Origin: Acidimicrobiales bacterium
Lineage (GTDB): Bacteria > Actinomycetota > Acidimicrobiia > Acidimicrobiales > Palsa-688
Length of the DNA stretch: 6,730 nt
Direction: 5' to 3'
NCBI GenBank assembly: GCA_019241495.1
Contig: JAFAWZ010000132.1
Span: forward strand, 1-6,730
Made by a program: the position numbers and the translations under genes. The notes beneath the pieces were generated by a model. That model saw nothing but the letters and a program-made list of their open reading frames with translations. It ran no database searches and was not told the origin of the DNA. This document shows, piece by piece, positions 1 through 4,729 of the stretch (positions within the stretch are counted from its first letter, which is position 1; every line of letters starts with the position of its first letter).

Positions 1-28
1 CGACAGCCACGCCGTGAGTCTCGATCAT
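1..28 (-). CDS. 5' end of a divergent gene, possibly crotonase family (partial)
   Basis: On the minus strand an ATG at 28-26 opens a reading frame that runs off the left edge after nine codons and reads MIETHGVAV. A strong purine-rich ribosome-binding site, GGGGAGGGAG, ends about four bases before the ATG. This makes the start credible although almost nothing of the protein is visible. The peptide resembles the first beta strand of enoyl-CoA hydratase/isomerase proteins, which often begin with a short 'ET..GVAVVTLNRP'-like stretch. Nine residues cannot prove a family, so that is only a suggestion. The gene is divergent from amidohydrolase A and shares its upstream region, including the palindrome at 101-121, so the two may be co-regulated. 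Confidence 0.5.
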
Positions 29-100
29 CGTGCTCCCTCCCCGATCCCGAAGGCCGCGACATCCAAAGACCTGACCGCGGACTTTAACGCAGTTACGCTC

Positions 101-121
101 TAGACGAACGTCGTTCTCCTA
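101..121. promoter_or_regulatory. Imperfect palindrome, candidate TetR-type operator
   Basis: The arms GAACG (106-110) and CGTTC (112-116) are perfectly complementary around a single central T at 111. After two mismatched positions on each side the symmetry resumes with TAG (101-103) and CTA (119-121), giving eight of ten complementary pairs over 21 bases. The size and position suit a dimeric repressor such as TetR-family regulators of lipid or CoA-ester catabolism. The AAC-n3-GTT core resembles, but does not match, the AAC-n2-GTT core of the KstR operator. No regulator gene is in the window, so the link to a family is inference. Confidence 0.4.
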
Positions 122-129
122 TCTATCAT
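101..129 (+). promoter_or_regulatory. Possible sigma70-like promoter of the plus-strand arm
   Basis: TAGACG at 101-106 matches four of six positions of the -35 consensus TTGACA. TATCAT at 124-129 matches most of the -10 consensus. They are separated by exactly 17 bases. The -10 lies about 60 bases before the GTG start of amidohydrolase A. The palindrome at 101-121 covers the -35 and most of the spacer, an arrangement that would allow repression. Short promoter matches occur by chance, so this is tentative. Confidence 0.3.
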
Positions 130-173
130 ATTCGCCAGGCCGCCGCAACGGCCAGCCGGAGATGGAACGGCCC

Positions 174-186
174 AGGGGAAGGAAAG
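174..186 (+). promoter_or_regulatory. Ribosome-binding site deciding the GTG start of amidohydrolase A
   Basis: The purine run AGGGGAAGGAAAG contains AAGGA at 179-183, eight bases before the GTG at 192. The in-frame ATG at 162 has only a GGAG that directly abuts it with no spacer, so the GTG is the better-supported start. Confidence 0.55.
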
Positions 187-191
187 CGAAC

Positions 192-1331
192 GTGACACAG
201 CAGTGGATGATCTCGTCGGACTCCCATGTCTGTGAGCGGCCGGACCTCTTCACGACCCGAGCCCCGGCTCGCCTACGCGACCGTATGCCATATGTAGTAC
301 AGGAGGAGGGCGTCGACTACTGGGTCCTCGAAGACGACGTGAAGGGGACGGTCGCGGGCAACTCCACCGGCGCAGGCGACCGGTTCGATTGGGACTCCCG
401 GCCGCCCCGGCAGACCTTCGAGGACATCCGCCCCGGCGCCTACGATCCGGAGGCTTTCTTGTCTGACAACGAGCAGGATGGTGTGTGGGGTGCCGTGCTC
501 TACCCCACCCAGGCCCTGCTCTACTACTCGCTTATGTCGGACCCAGAAGTGCGACGTGCCTCGTTCGATGCAGTCAACGGGTGGATCATCGAGTTTGCCG
601 CCAAGGACCCGGGCCGGCTCAAGCCCGTCGTGCTGTTGGACACCGACGAACCGGCCTATGCCGCGAGGGAGTTGGAGCGTCTGCACGAGCTGGGGGCGGC
701 GGGCGCCAACATCCCCGTCTGGCAGGACGCGGATCACAGCTACGACGGCCGGGAGTACGAGCCTCTCTGGACGGCCGCGGAGGGCTTGGGAGTACCGCTG
801 AGCATGCACATCGCGACCAACCGTCCACCATTCGGGAAGATCCTCTTCTCGTACTCGCAACGCGCCACCCTGGCCGACTACTGGGTGCGCAAGTCGTTGG
901 CCGACTTGATCTTCGGCGGCGTGTTCGAGCGCCATCCTGCCCTGCGGGTCGGGTCGGTCGAGAACGAGGCCGGTTGGGCCGCCCACTTCGTCACCCAGAT
1001 CGACCACAACTACAAGACCAACTACCGGGTGCCAGAGCGGGTCCGGTTCAAGGACGGAAAGCTGCCGACCGACTTCTTCCGGGAGAACGTCTTCGTCAGC
1101 TATTCCGAGGACCGTGCGGCGATCATGCTCCGGGACTACATCGGCATCAACAACCTCATGTGGGGCAACGACTACCCGCACGGCGAGTCCACCTTCCCCC
1201 GATCACGCCAGATCGTCGCCGAGCAGCTGTCAGGGGTGGGCGTCGAGGACCAGTACCTGCTGACTTGCGGCAACGTAGCCCACTTGTACGACTTCCGACT
1301 TCCAGCTGAGGTGGCTAGCGCGGCGGGCTAA
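192..1331 (+). CDS. Amidohydrolase-2 family metal-dependent hydrolase/decarboxylase (A)
   Basis: This is a 379-residue protein of the amidohydrolase-2 TIM-barrel family (ACMSD / gamma-resorcylate decarboxylase type), probably cytoplasmic, with no signal peptide visible. Residues from the GTG start: the N-terminal metal motif is SSDSH with D10 and H12. The mid-barrel histidine is H206 in SMHIATN. ENEAGW (257-262) is a family signature, and the C-terminal metal aspartate is D327 in WGNDYPHGES. A D/E-x-H opening, rather than HxH, recalls gamma-resorcylate decarboxylase, and the His-to-Asp distance of about 120 residues fits that fold. Known relatives decarboxylate or hydrate ring-derived acids; the substrate here is unknown. 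The GTG is preferred for its ribosome-binding site; an in-frame ATG at 162 would add ten residues. It is first in a plus-strand arm, 83 bases before a flavin monooxygenase, so a role in the same catabolic pathway is likely. Confidence 0.9.
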   Translation: MTQQWMISSDSHVCERPDLFTTRAPARLRDRMPYVVQEEGVDYWVLEDDVKGTVAGNSTGAGDRFDWDSRPPRQTFEDIRPGAYDPEAFLSDNEQDGVWGAVLYPTQALLYYSLMSDPEVRRASFDAVNGWIIEFAAKDPGRLKPVVLLDTDEPAYAARELERLHELGAAGANIPVWQDADHSYDGREYEPLWTAAEGLGVPLSMHIATNRPPFGKILFSYSQRATLADYWVRKSLADLIFGGVFERHPALRVGSVENEAGWAAHFVTQIDHNYKTNYRVPERVRFKDGKLPTDFFRENVFVSYSEDRAAIMLRDYIGINNLMWGNDYPHGESTFPRSRQIVAEQLSGVGVEDQYLLTCGNVAHLYDFRLPAEVASAAG

Positions 1332-1380
1332 CCTCTAGCCACGGCTCCGCACGCAACCGGGGGTGGGGCAGCCGACGAGC

Positions 1381-1418
1381 AAGGAGTATCAGTCTTGGAT
1401 AGGCCGCCCGCCAGATGA
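1381..1418 (+). promoter_or_regulatory. Possible translational leader: strong SD, seven-codon TTG ORF, ATGA junction
   Basis: AAGGAG at 1381-1386 is a near-perfect Shine-Dalgarno sequence, but it lies 28 bases before the monooxygenase ATG at 1415, too far to serve it directly. Eight bases after it, a TTG at 1395 opens a different frame reading LDRPPAR. That frame stops at TGA 1416-1418 and overlaps the ATG as ATGA. The monooxygenase frame itself has a TAG at 1400-1402, so its start cannot move up to the SD. A ribosome translating the short ORF would end exactly on the monooxygenase start and could re-initiate there. This is inference from spacing only. Confidence 0.35.
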
Positions 1419-2605
1419 CCTCTTCTCGCCTGCGATTCGGAATATTCCTTCCTCCGTACCACAACCCTCGTCACAGCCAGGCCCTCTCGATCGAACGCGA
1501 CCTGCAGCTGGCCGAGCACCTCGACACCTTGGGGTATGACGAGATCTGGTTCGGGGAGCATCACAGCGGCGGCTACGAGACGATCCCGAGCCCTGAGCTG
1601 ATGATCGCCGCCGCCGCGCAACGCACGAGCCGGATCCGGCTCTGCACCGGGGTGATATCGGCCCCATATCACCATCCTTTGATGGTCGCCGACCGGATCA
1701 CCTTCTTGGACCACATGACCCGCGGCCGAGCCACCTTCGGGATCGGCCCAGGCGCCCTGCCCGGCGACAGCTACATGATGGGTATGGACTACACCACGCT
1801 CAGACCCCGCATGGAGCAGGCAGTGGAGGCCATCCTCCGCCTGCTCGACAGCGAAGAAGGCGTCGACATGGAGACCGACTGGTTCACCCTTCGTGACGCC
1901 CGCCTCCAGATCAAGAGCTATACCCAACCTCGCACTCCTCTCGCTCTGGCCGCGGCCGTGTCCCCGTCAGGACCCAGCCTGGCCGGCAAGCACGGCCTCG
2001 GCCTGATCTCGTTCGGCAGCACTTCCCCGCAGGGAGTCGAAGGGCTGAAGAACACATGGGGCATCATCGAGGAGCAGGCTGAGAAGCACGGCCAGTCGGT
2101 CAGCCGGGAGAACTGGTCGGTGGTCTCCATGATGCACATCGCCGAGACCGAGAAGCAGGCGATCGACGAGGTGCGCTACGGCTTCGACGACTTCTTTCAT
2201 TACCACCACGTCGCCATCCCCGCTGCGCTGTGGAACGACGAAGAGAACCTATCGTTGGAGGGGAAAGTGGCCAGGCTCTACGAGTCGGGGACGGGGGTGG
2301 TCGGCACACCGGAGATGGCGGTCCGCCACGTCCAGCGCCTGCTCGACCTTTCCGGAGGGATAGGCGCATTCCTCTTCTTCTGCAACGACTGGGGTGACCG
2401 CCACGCGATGTGGCGGTCTTACGAGCTGTTCGCCCGCGAGGTGGCGCCACACTTCGACGGCAGCATCGACTCGCGGCTGCGGTCCTTCGACTGGATGAAA
2501 GGACGTCGGGACCAGAGCGTGGCGAGCCTCCAGACCGGGTGGCAGCAGGCCGCGGACCGCTATGCTGCCAGCCGCGCCACTGGCAGCGACGGCCAGGACG
2601 GCTGA
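1415..2605 (+). CDS. Luciferase-like (LLM class) flavin-dependent monooxygenase, limonene monooxygenase-like
   Basis: This 396-residue protein belongs to the bacterial luciferase-like superfamily, TIM-barrel oxygenases using reduced FMN or F420. The first barrel strand is at residues 6-13 (LRFGIFLP). The flavin-site motif GEHHSGG has E48, H49 and H50. IRLCTGV follows at 74-80, PYHHPLMVADR at 84-94, and the glycine-rich GRATFGIGPGALPGD at 104-118. Length and overall pattern resemble proteins annotated as limonene 1,2-monooxygenase (LimB, close to 390 residues), but that subgroup name is widely over-assigned. It probably oxygenates or oxidises a hydrophobic cyclic compound, with a reductase supplied elsewhere since none is in the window. 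The ATG at 1415 is the only reasonable start: an in-frame stop lies at 1400-1402 and the barrel begins within six residues. It has no ribosome-binding site of its own at normal spacing. It lies between amidohydrolase A and a crotonase in the same direction. Confidence 0.92.
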   Translation: MTSSRLRFGIFLPPYHNPRHSQALSIERDLQLAEHLDTLGYDEIWFGEHHSGGYETIPSPELMIAAAAQRTSRIRLCTGVISAPYHHPLMVADRITFLDHMTRGRATFGIGPGALPGDSYMMGMDYTTLRPRMEQAVEAILRLLDSEEGVDMETDWFTLRDARLQIKSYTQPRTPLALAAAVSPSGPSLAGKHGLGLISFGSTSPQGVEGLKNTWGIIEEQAEKHGQSVSRENWSVVSMMHIAETEKQAIDEVRYGFDDFFHYHHVAIPAALWNDEENLSLEGKVARLYESGTGVVGTPEMAVRHVQRLLDLSGGIGAFLFFCNDWGDRHAMWRSYELFAREVAPHFDGSIDSRLRSFDWMKGRRDQSVASLQTGWQQAADRYAASRATGSDGQDG

Positions 2606-2622
2606 GCCGAGACACCACACTC

Positions 2623-2627
2623 AGGAG
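2623..2627 (+). promoter_or_regulatory. Ribosome-binding site of the enoyl-CoA hydratase gene
   Basis: AGGAG sits five bases before the ATG at 2633, in the 27-base gap after the monooxygenase stop. It is close to ideal and fixes the start. The short gap without any terminator supports co-transcription with the monooxygenase gene. Confidence 0.7.
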
Positions 2628-2632
2628 ACGTA

Positions 2633-3472
2633 ATGGACTTCAAAGGCCTCGTAGACCGCCAGACGCTTCCCAATCCCGAGGTGGTCGCGACATCGGTTGA
2701 TGGTCACATCGGGCTGATCGAGATGAACGAGCCCGAAGTGCTGAACCCGTTGAACATCAACGAGATGCATATACACTTCTCCCTCCTCGAGATGCACGCC
2801 AACCCCGACGTCAGGGTAGTGATACTCACCGGTCGCGGGCGGAGCTTCTGTGCAGGCCGCGATCTCCGCACCCACGGCTCCGCCCCGAACGCCCACGACG
2901 GGGTGCCTTGGCCCATGTCCTACCGCCTGGCTTACGGATACGCCTTCGGGGGGACGTTGTGGCGCACCCTTCACGATTTCCCGAAGCCTCTGATCGCCGC
3001 GGTCAACGGCTACGCCCTCGGTGGTGGGTGGGAGCTGGCCCACCTCTGTGACTGGATCATCGCCTCGGAAAGCGCCGTTTTCGGCGCGGTGGAGATCGAC
3101 GTCGGCGTCCCGCCGTTCGCCTCGTCGTGCAACTACCTCGCCAAGATGGTGGGCAAGCACCGGGCCATGGACATGATCGTCAAGGGCACCAAGATCACCG
3201 CCGCCGAAGCCCTCGAGCTCGGGTTGGTCAACACAGTGGTGCCGGGCGCTCAGCTGATGGACGAGGCCCGGACGCTGGCCGAGGACATAAGCTCGCGACC
3301 GCCGATGACGGTGGCCGCCATCAAGAAGCTGGTGAACCGGGCAGTCGACGCCATGGAGGACTACGAGCTCGAGCGCGCCCTCGCCTACAACATCATGCGT
3401 CTCGACGACACCAAGGCGGCGGGCCAGGCGGCCCGGGCCCGGGGACCTCGTCCCGAGTTCAAGGGGGAGTGA
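2633..3472 (+). CDS. Enoyl-CoA hydratase/isomerase (crotonase) family protein
   Basis: This is a 279-residue crotonase of normal family length, cytoplasmic. The first oxyanion-hole segment is GRGRSFCAGRDL (67-78) with the A-G-x-D core. The second is NGYALGGGWELA (125-136). Both acidic residues used by classical enoyl-CoA hydratases are present: E134 in GGGWELA and E154 in FGAVEIDVG, spaced 20 apart like E144 and E164 of the rat mitochondrial enzyme. It is therefore probably able to hydrate a double bond, although crotonases with the same residues also do other CoA-ester chemistry. The tail carries the usual Arg/Pro-rich end (ARGPRPEFKGE). The start is set by AGGAG five bases upstream. It is the last gene of the plus-strand arm. 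Its stop overlaps the convergent NifU-like gene by 14 bases and is followed with no gap by a 13-bp hairpin. Confidence 0.94.
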   Translation: MDFKGLVDRQTLPNPEVVATSVDGHIGLIEMNEPEVLNPLNINEMHIHFSLLEMHANPDVRVVILTGRGRSFCAGRDLRTHGSAPNAHDGVPWPMSYRLAYGYAFGGTLWRTLHDFPKPLIAAVNGYALGGGWELAHLCDWIIASESAVFGAVEIDVGVPPFASSCNYLAKMVGKHRAMDMIVKGTKITAAEALELGLVNTVVPGAQLMDEARTLAEDISSRPPMTVAAIKKLVNRAVDAMEDYELERALAYNIMRLDDTKAAGQAARARGPRPEFKGE

Positions 3473-3725
3473 CCTTACCGTCGAGGGGGTACTCGACGGT
3501 AAGGGGGCCGCGGTAGCCGGAGGGCAGGCGCTCTTCCAGCGAGTCGCGCACCATCGAATCCATGAGGTCCTTGGGAATGAGGCACTCGGCGCATGCCTCT
3601 TCCGTTGCCGTCACGCACACCCGGATCCCCTCGTCACCCACCGAGAGGGCCAAGCCATAACCGTCGGCTTGGAGCATCGTCCTTATCGGTTCGAGGCATT
3701 CCTCTACGTCTGCGAGCGACGGCAT
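3459..3725 (-). CDS. Small NifU C-terminal-like protein with CxxC motif
   Basis: This 88-residue soluble protein resembles the stand-alone C-terminal domain of NifU/Nfu Fe-S scaffold proteins. 'IRTMLQADG' (14-22) matches the NifU helix usually ending LQADGG, here ADGY. A beta hairpin follows (IRVCVTA, 34-40), then the CxxC pair C45/C48 in EACAEC, then a helix ending EERLP (64-68). Nfu domains bind or deliver a [4Fe-4S] cluster through this CxxC in a dimer. Function is inferred because similarity was judged by eye, and the Gly-to-Tyr change and the LIP following CAEC are unusual. The start is limited to the ATG at 3725-3723 because an in-frame TAG lies four codons upstream. GGAG directly abuts the ATG, and a good AAGGAGG is about 35 bases away, so the ribosome-binding site is poor. 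Its 3' end overlaps the convergent crotonase. It is separated from amidohydrolase B by 155 bases carrying repeats, so it is probably its own transcript. Confidence 0.75.
   Translation of the reverse strand: MPSLADVEECLEPIRTMLQADGYGLALSVGDEGIRVCVTATEEACAECLIPKDLMDSMVRDSLEERLPSGYRGPLTVEYPLDGKVTPP
3473..3504. terminator. Perfect 13-bp inverted repeat after the crotonase stop, candidate terminator
   Basis: CCTTACCGTCGAG (3473-3485) and CTCGACGGTAAGG (3492-3504) are exact reverse complements around a six-base loop. The hairpin begins at the first base after the crotonase stop codon. No T-run follows on either strand, so it is not a canonical intrinsic terminator; U-less hairpins are commonly proposed as terminators in high-GC actinobacteria. 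On the minus strand the same bases encode the last residues of the NifU-like protein after its conserved part. Confidence 0.55.
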
Positions 3726-3880
3726 CTCCGCATGCTACAGGCATGCCCGCCCGGGCTGGTTCCTCCTTGTGACGCGAAAACCTTGTGACGCGAAAACCGC
3801 ACTATTTACGGATTTCGCGTCACAAAAGCGCCCGCGTCACAAAGAGCAGCCCGCCTCGAGCCCGCCTCCTGGATGGGACC
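3726..3880. other. Non-coding gap between NifU-like gene and amidohydrolase B
   Basis: This 155-base stretch lies upstream of the NifU-like start and downstream of the amidohydrolase B stop (both minus strand). Its central part (3765-3843) is locally AT-richer and carries the repeat cluster listed separately. Two GCATGC hexamers (3730-3735 and 3741-3746) flank TACAG just before the NifU-like start. No convincing coding frame, tRNA or T-tailed terminator is visible. It should contain the promoter of the NifU-like gene and the end of the minus-strand arm's transcript. Confidence 0.6.
3765..3843. repeat. Four-copy TTGTGACGCG repeat cluster (two direct, two inverted)
   Basis: A 16-base unit, CCTTGTGACGCGAAAA, occurs twice in perfect tandem (3765-3780 and 3781-3796), and each copy is followed by CC. 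Its core recurs inverted as TTTCGCGTCACAA (3813-3825) and CGCGTCACAA (3833-3842). Copy 2 and copy 3 form a perfect 13-bp stem around a 17-base AT-rich loop (3796-3812). Copies 1 and 4 can pair for 10 bp outside it, giving nested stems. Neither stem is followed by a T-run. It could be a multi-site operator, a processed RNA structure, or a copy of a genome-wide intergenic palindromic element; the window alone cannot separate these. Confidence 0.8.
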
Positions 3881-4729
3881 TCAGCTCAGAGGGTCCAGAT
3901 GGAGCACTCGCCTAATGTTTCCGGCCACGATGGCATCCAGGTCCGACCTCGGCACATCCCACGCCAGGATGTCGTCGAGCAGGTGGGACAGTCCCGGCCG
4001 GGATTGACGACCTGAGTAGAGGTCGCTTCCGAATGCCACTCGGCTCGCTCCGCACCGGTCGACCAGATCGGCGACGAATCCCAGCCCGTGCGCGGTGGCG
4101 GTATCGAATAGAAGGTGCGGGCGGCGCTCCGCGACGACCGGGACGAATTGTGACTGCTCGAAGGTGGAGAACGCGTCGAGAACCACCATCGGCAGGTCCG
4201 GAAAATCACCGGCCAGCACGTCCACCTTCCAAAGGGCCTCGGCAGCCGACTCCCCGACGGCATGCACGAACGGAACCAGGCCCAGCTCTCCCATGCGCTG
4301 CAGGTACCGGCGCACCCACGGACTGTCGATGGACACACCCTGGAATCGGGTGTGGAAGCTGATGCCGCGAAGACGGAGCTCCCCGGCCGCCCGGTCCAGC
4401 TCCGCGAGTCCCCGCTCGCCGTAGAGAGGCTCGACCACCCCGACCCCAGCCGGGAAGAGGTCGGGTCTCGATTGGGCATATGAAGCCACCGAATCGTTCA
4501 CCCGCCTGGTGTCGGCTATACCGTCTGGCCGAAGATAGCCGTGGCTGGCGATGAGCACGGCCTGGTCGACGCCGCGCCCTCCCATCACCGCGGCCCGGTC
4601 GGCTATCTCAGAATCGAGGCCTGGCGCCGACCCCGCCCCTCCGAGACCACCGATCCCGGTGTCTTGAAGGCTGCCGACGTGGTTGTGGGCGTCTATCACC
4701 CAGGGCCGGGACGGCACCGGCGCCGTCAA
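3881..4729 (-). CDS. Amidohydrolase-2 family protein (B)
   Basis: This is a 282-residue TIM-barrel metal-dependent hydrolase, shorter than amidohydrolase A and of a different subgroup. The N-terminal motif is IDAHNH with D13, H15 and H17 (classic HxH metal site). The mid-barrel histidine is probably H156 in FVHAVGES, and the C-terminal metal aspartate is D236 in FGSDLYSG, followed by the family ending GNIRRVL (270-276). Where many relatives have a second histidine in a 'vvlaHxG' strand, this protein reads MVVLDAFS with D185, so catalysis may differ. Hydrolase, decarboxylase or hydratase activity are all possible. The start is a TTG at 4729-4727 overlapping the ligase TGA stop as TTGA. There is no good ribosome-binding site before it, so translation probably depends on coupling to the ligase. 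A GTG four codons further in is an alternative. It is the last gene of the minus-strand arm. Confidence 0.88.
   Translation of the reverse strand: MTAPVPSRPWVIDAHNHVGSLQDTGIGGLGGAGSAPGLDSEIADRAAVMGGRGVDQAVLIASHGYLRPDGIADTRRVNDSVASYAQSRPDLFPAGVGVVEPLYGERGLAELDRAAGELRLRGISFHTRFQGVSIDSPWVRRYLQRMGELGLVPFVHAVGESAAEALWKVDVLAGDFPDLPMVVLDAFSTFEQSQFVPVVAERRPHLLFDTATAHGLGFVADLVDRCGASRVAFGSDLYSGRQSRPGLSHLLDDILAWDVPRSDLDAIVAGNIRRVLHLDPLS

Larger units (their letters stand above)
29..191. promoter_or_regulatory. Divergent intergenic control region
   Basis: This non-coding stretch separates two divergent starts (minus ATG at 28, plus GTG at 192). It is locally more AT-rich than the genes around it, especially 85-135, as expected of promoters. 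It contains the palindrome and putative plus-strand promoter described separately. I could not pick out a convincing promoter for the minus-strand gene. Confidence 0.5.

Noticed and set aside
162..191. ATG at 162 as the start of amidohydrolase A
   Set aside because: Only a GGAG directly touching the ATG is available, and the extra ten residues (MERPRGRKAN) look unrelated to the family. The GTG at 192 has AAGGA eight bases upstream. Not excluded.
273..1181. 302-codon open frame on the minus strand opposite amidohydrolase A
   Set aside because: The plus strand encodes a clear amidohydrolase through the whole stretch. The antisense translation shows no recognisable motif, is rich in Val, Arg and Gly as expected of GC-rich shadow frames, and has no supporting ribosome-binding context.
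1328..1927. 199-codon minus-strand frame opposite the monooxygenase 5' half
   Set aside because: It is antisense to conserved luciferase-like motifs, has low-complexity composition and no family resemblance; a GC-skew artefact.
3730..3746. Two GCATGC hexamers flanking TACAG as an operator
   Set aside because: GCATGC is a self-palindrome and is expected fairly often in GC-rich DNA; two copies 11 bases apart are too little evidence for a site.
3726..3768. Alternative NifU-like starts using the AAGGAGG near 3768-3762
   Set aside because: The ATGs between this SD and 3725 (at 3744 and near 3733) are out of frame with the NifU-like protein, and an in-frame TAG lies four codons before 3725. The SD is therefore unused or serves nothing I can identify.
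3765..3796. CRISPR-like tandem repeat
   Set aside because: Only two direct units, directly abutting with no spacers and with inverted copies beside them; no cas genes are present.
3783..3825. Intrinsic terminator formed by the 13-bp repeat stem
   Set aside because: There is no T-run after the stem on either strand and the 17-base loop is large for a terminator, so it is listed as a repeat cluster instead.
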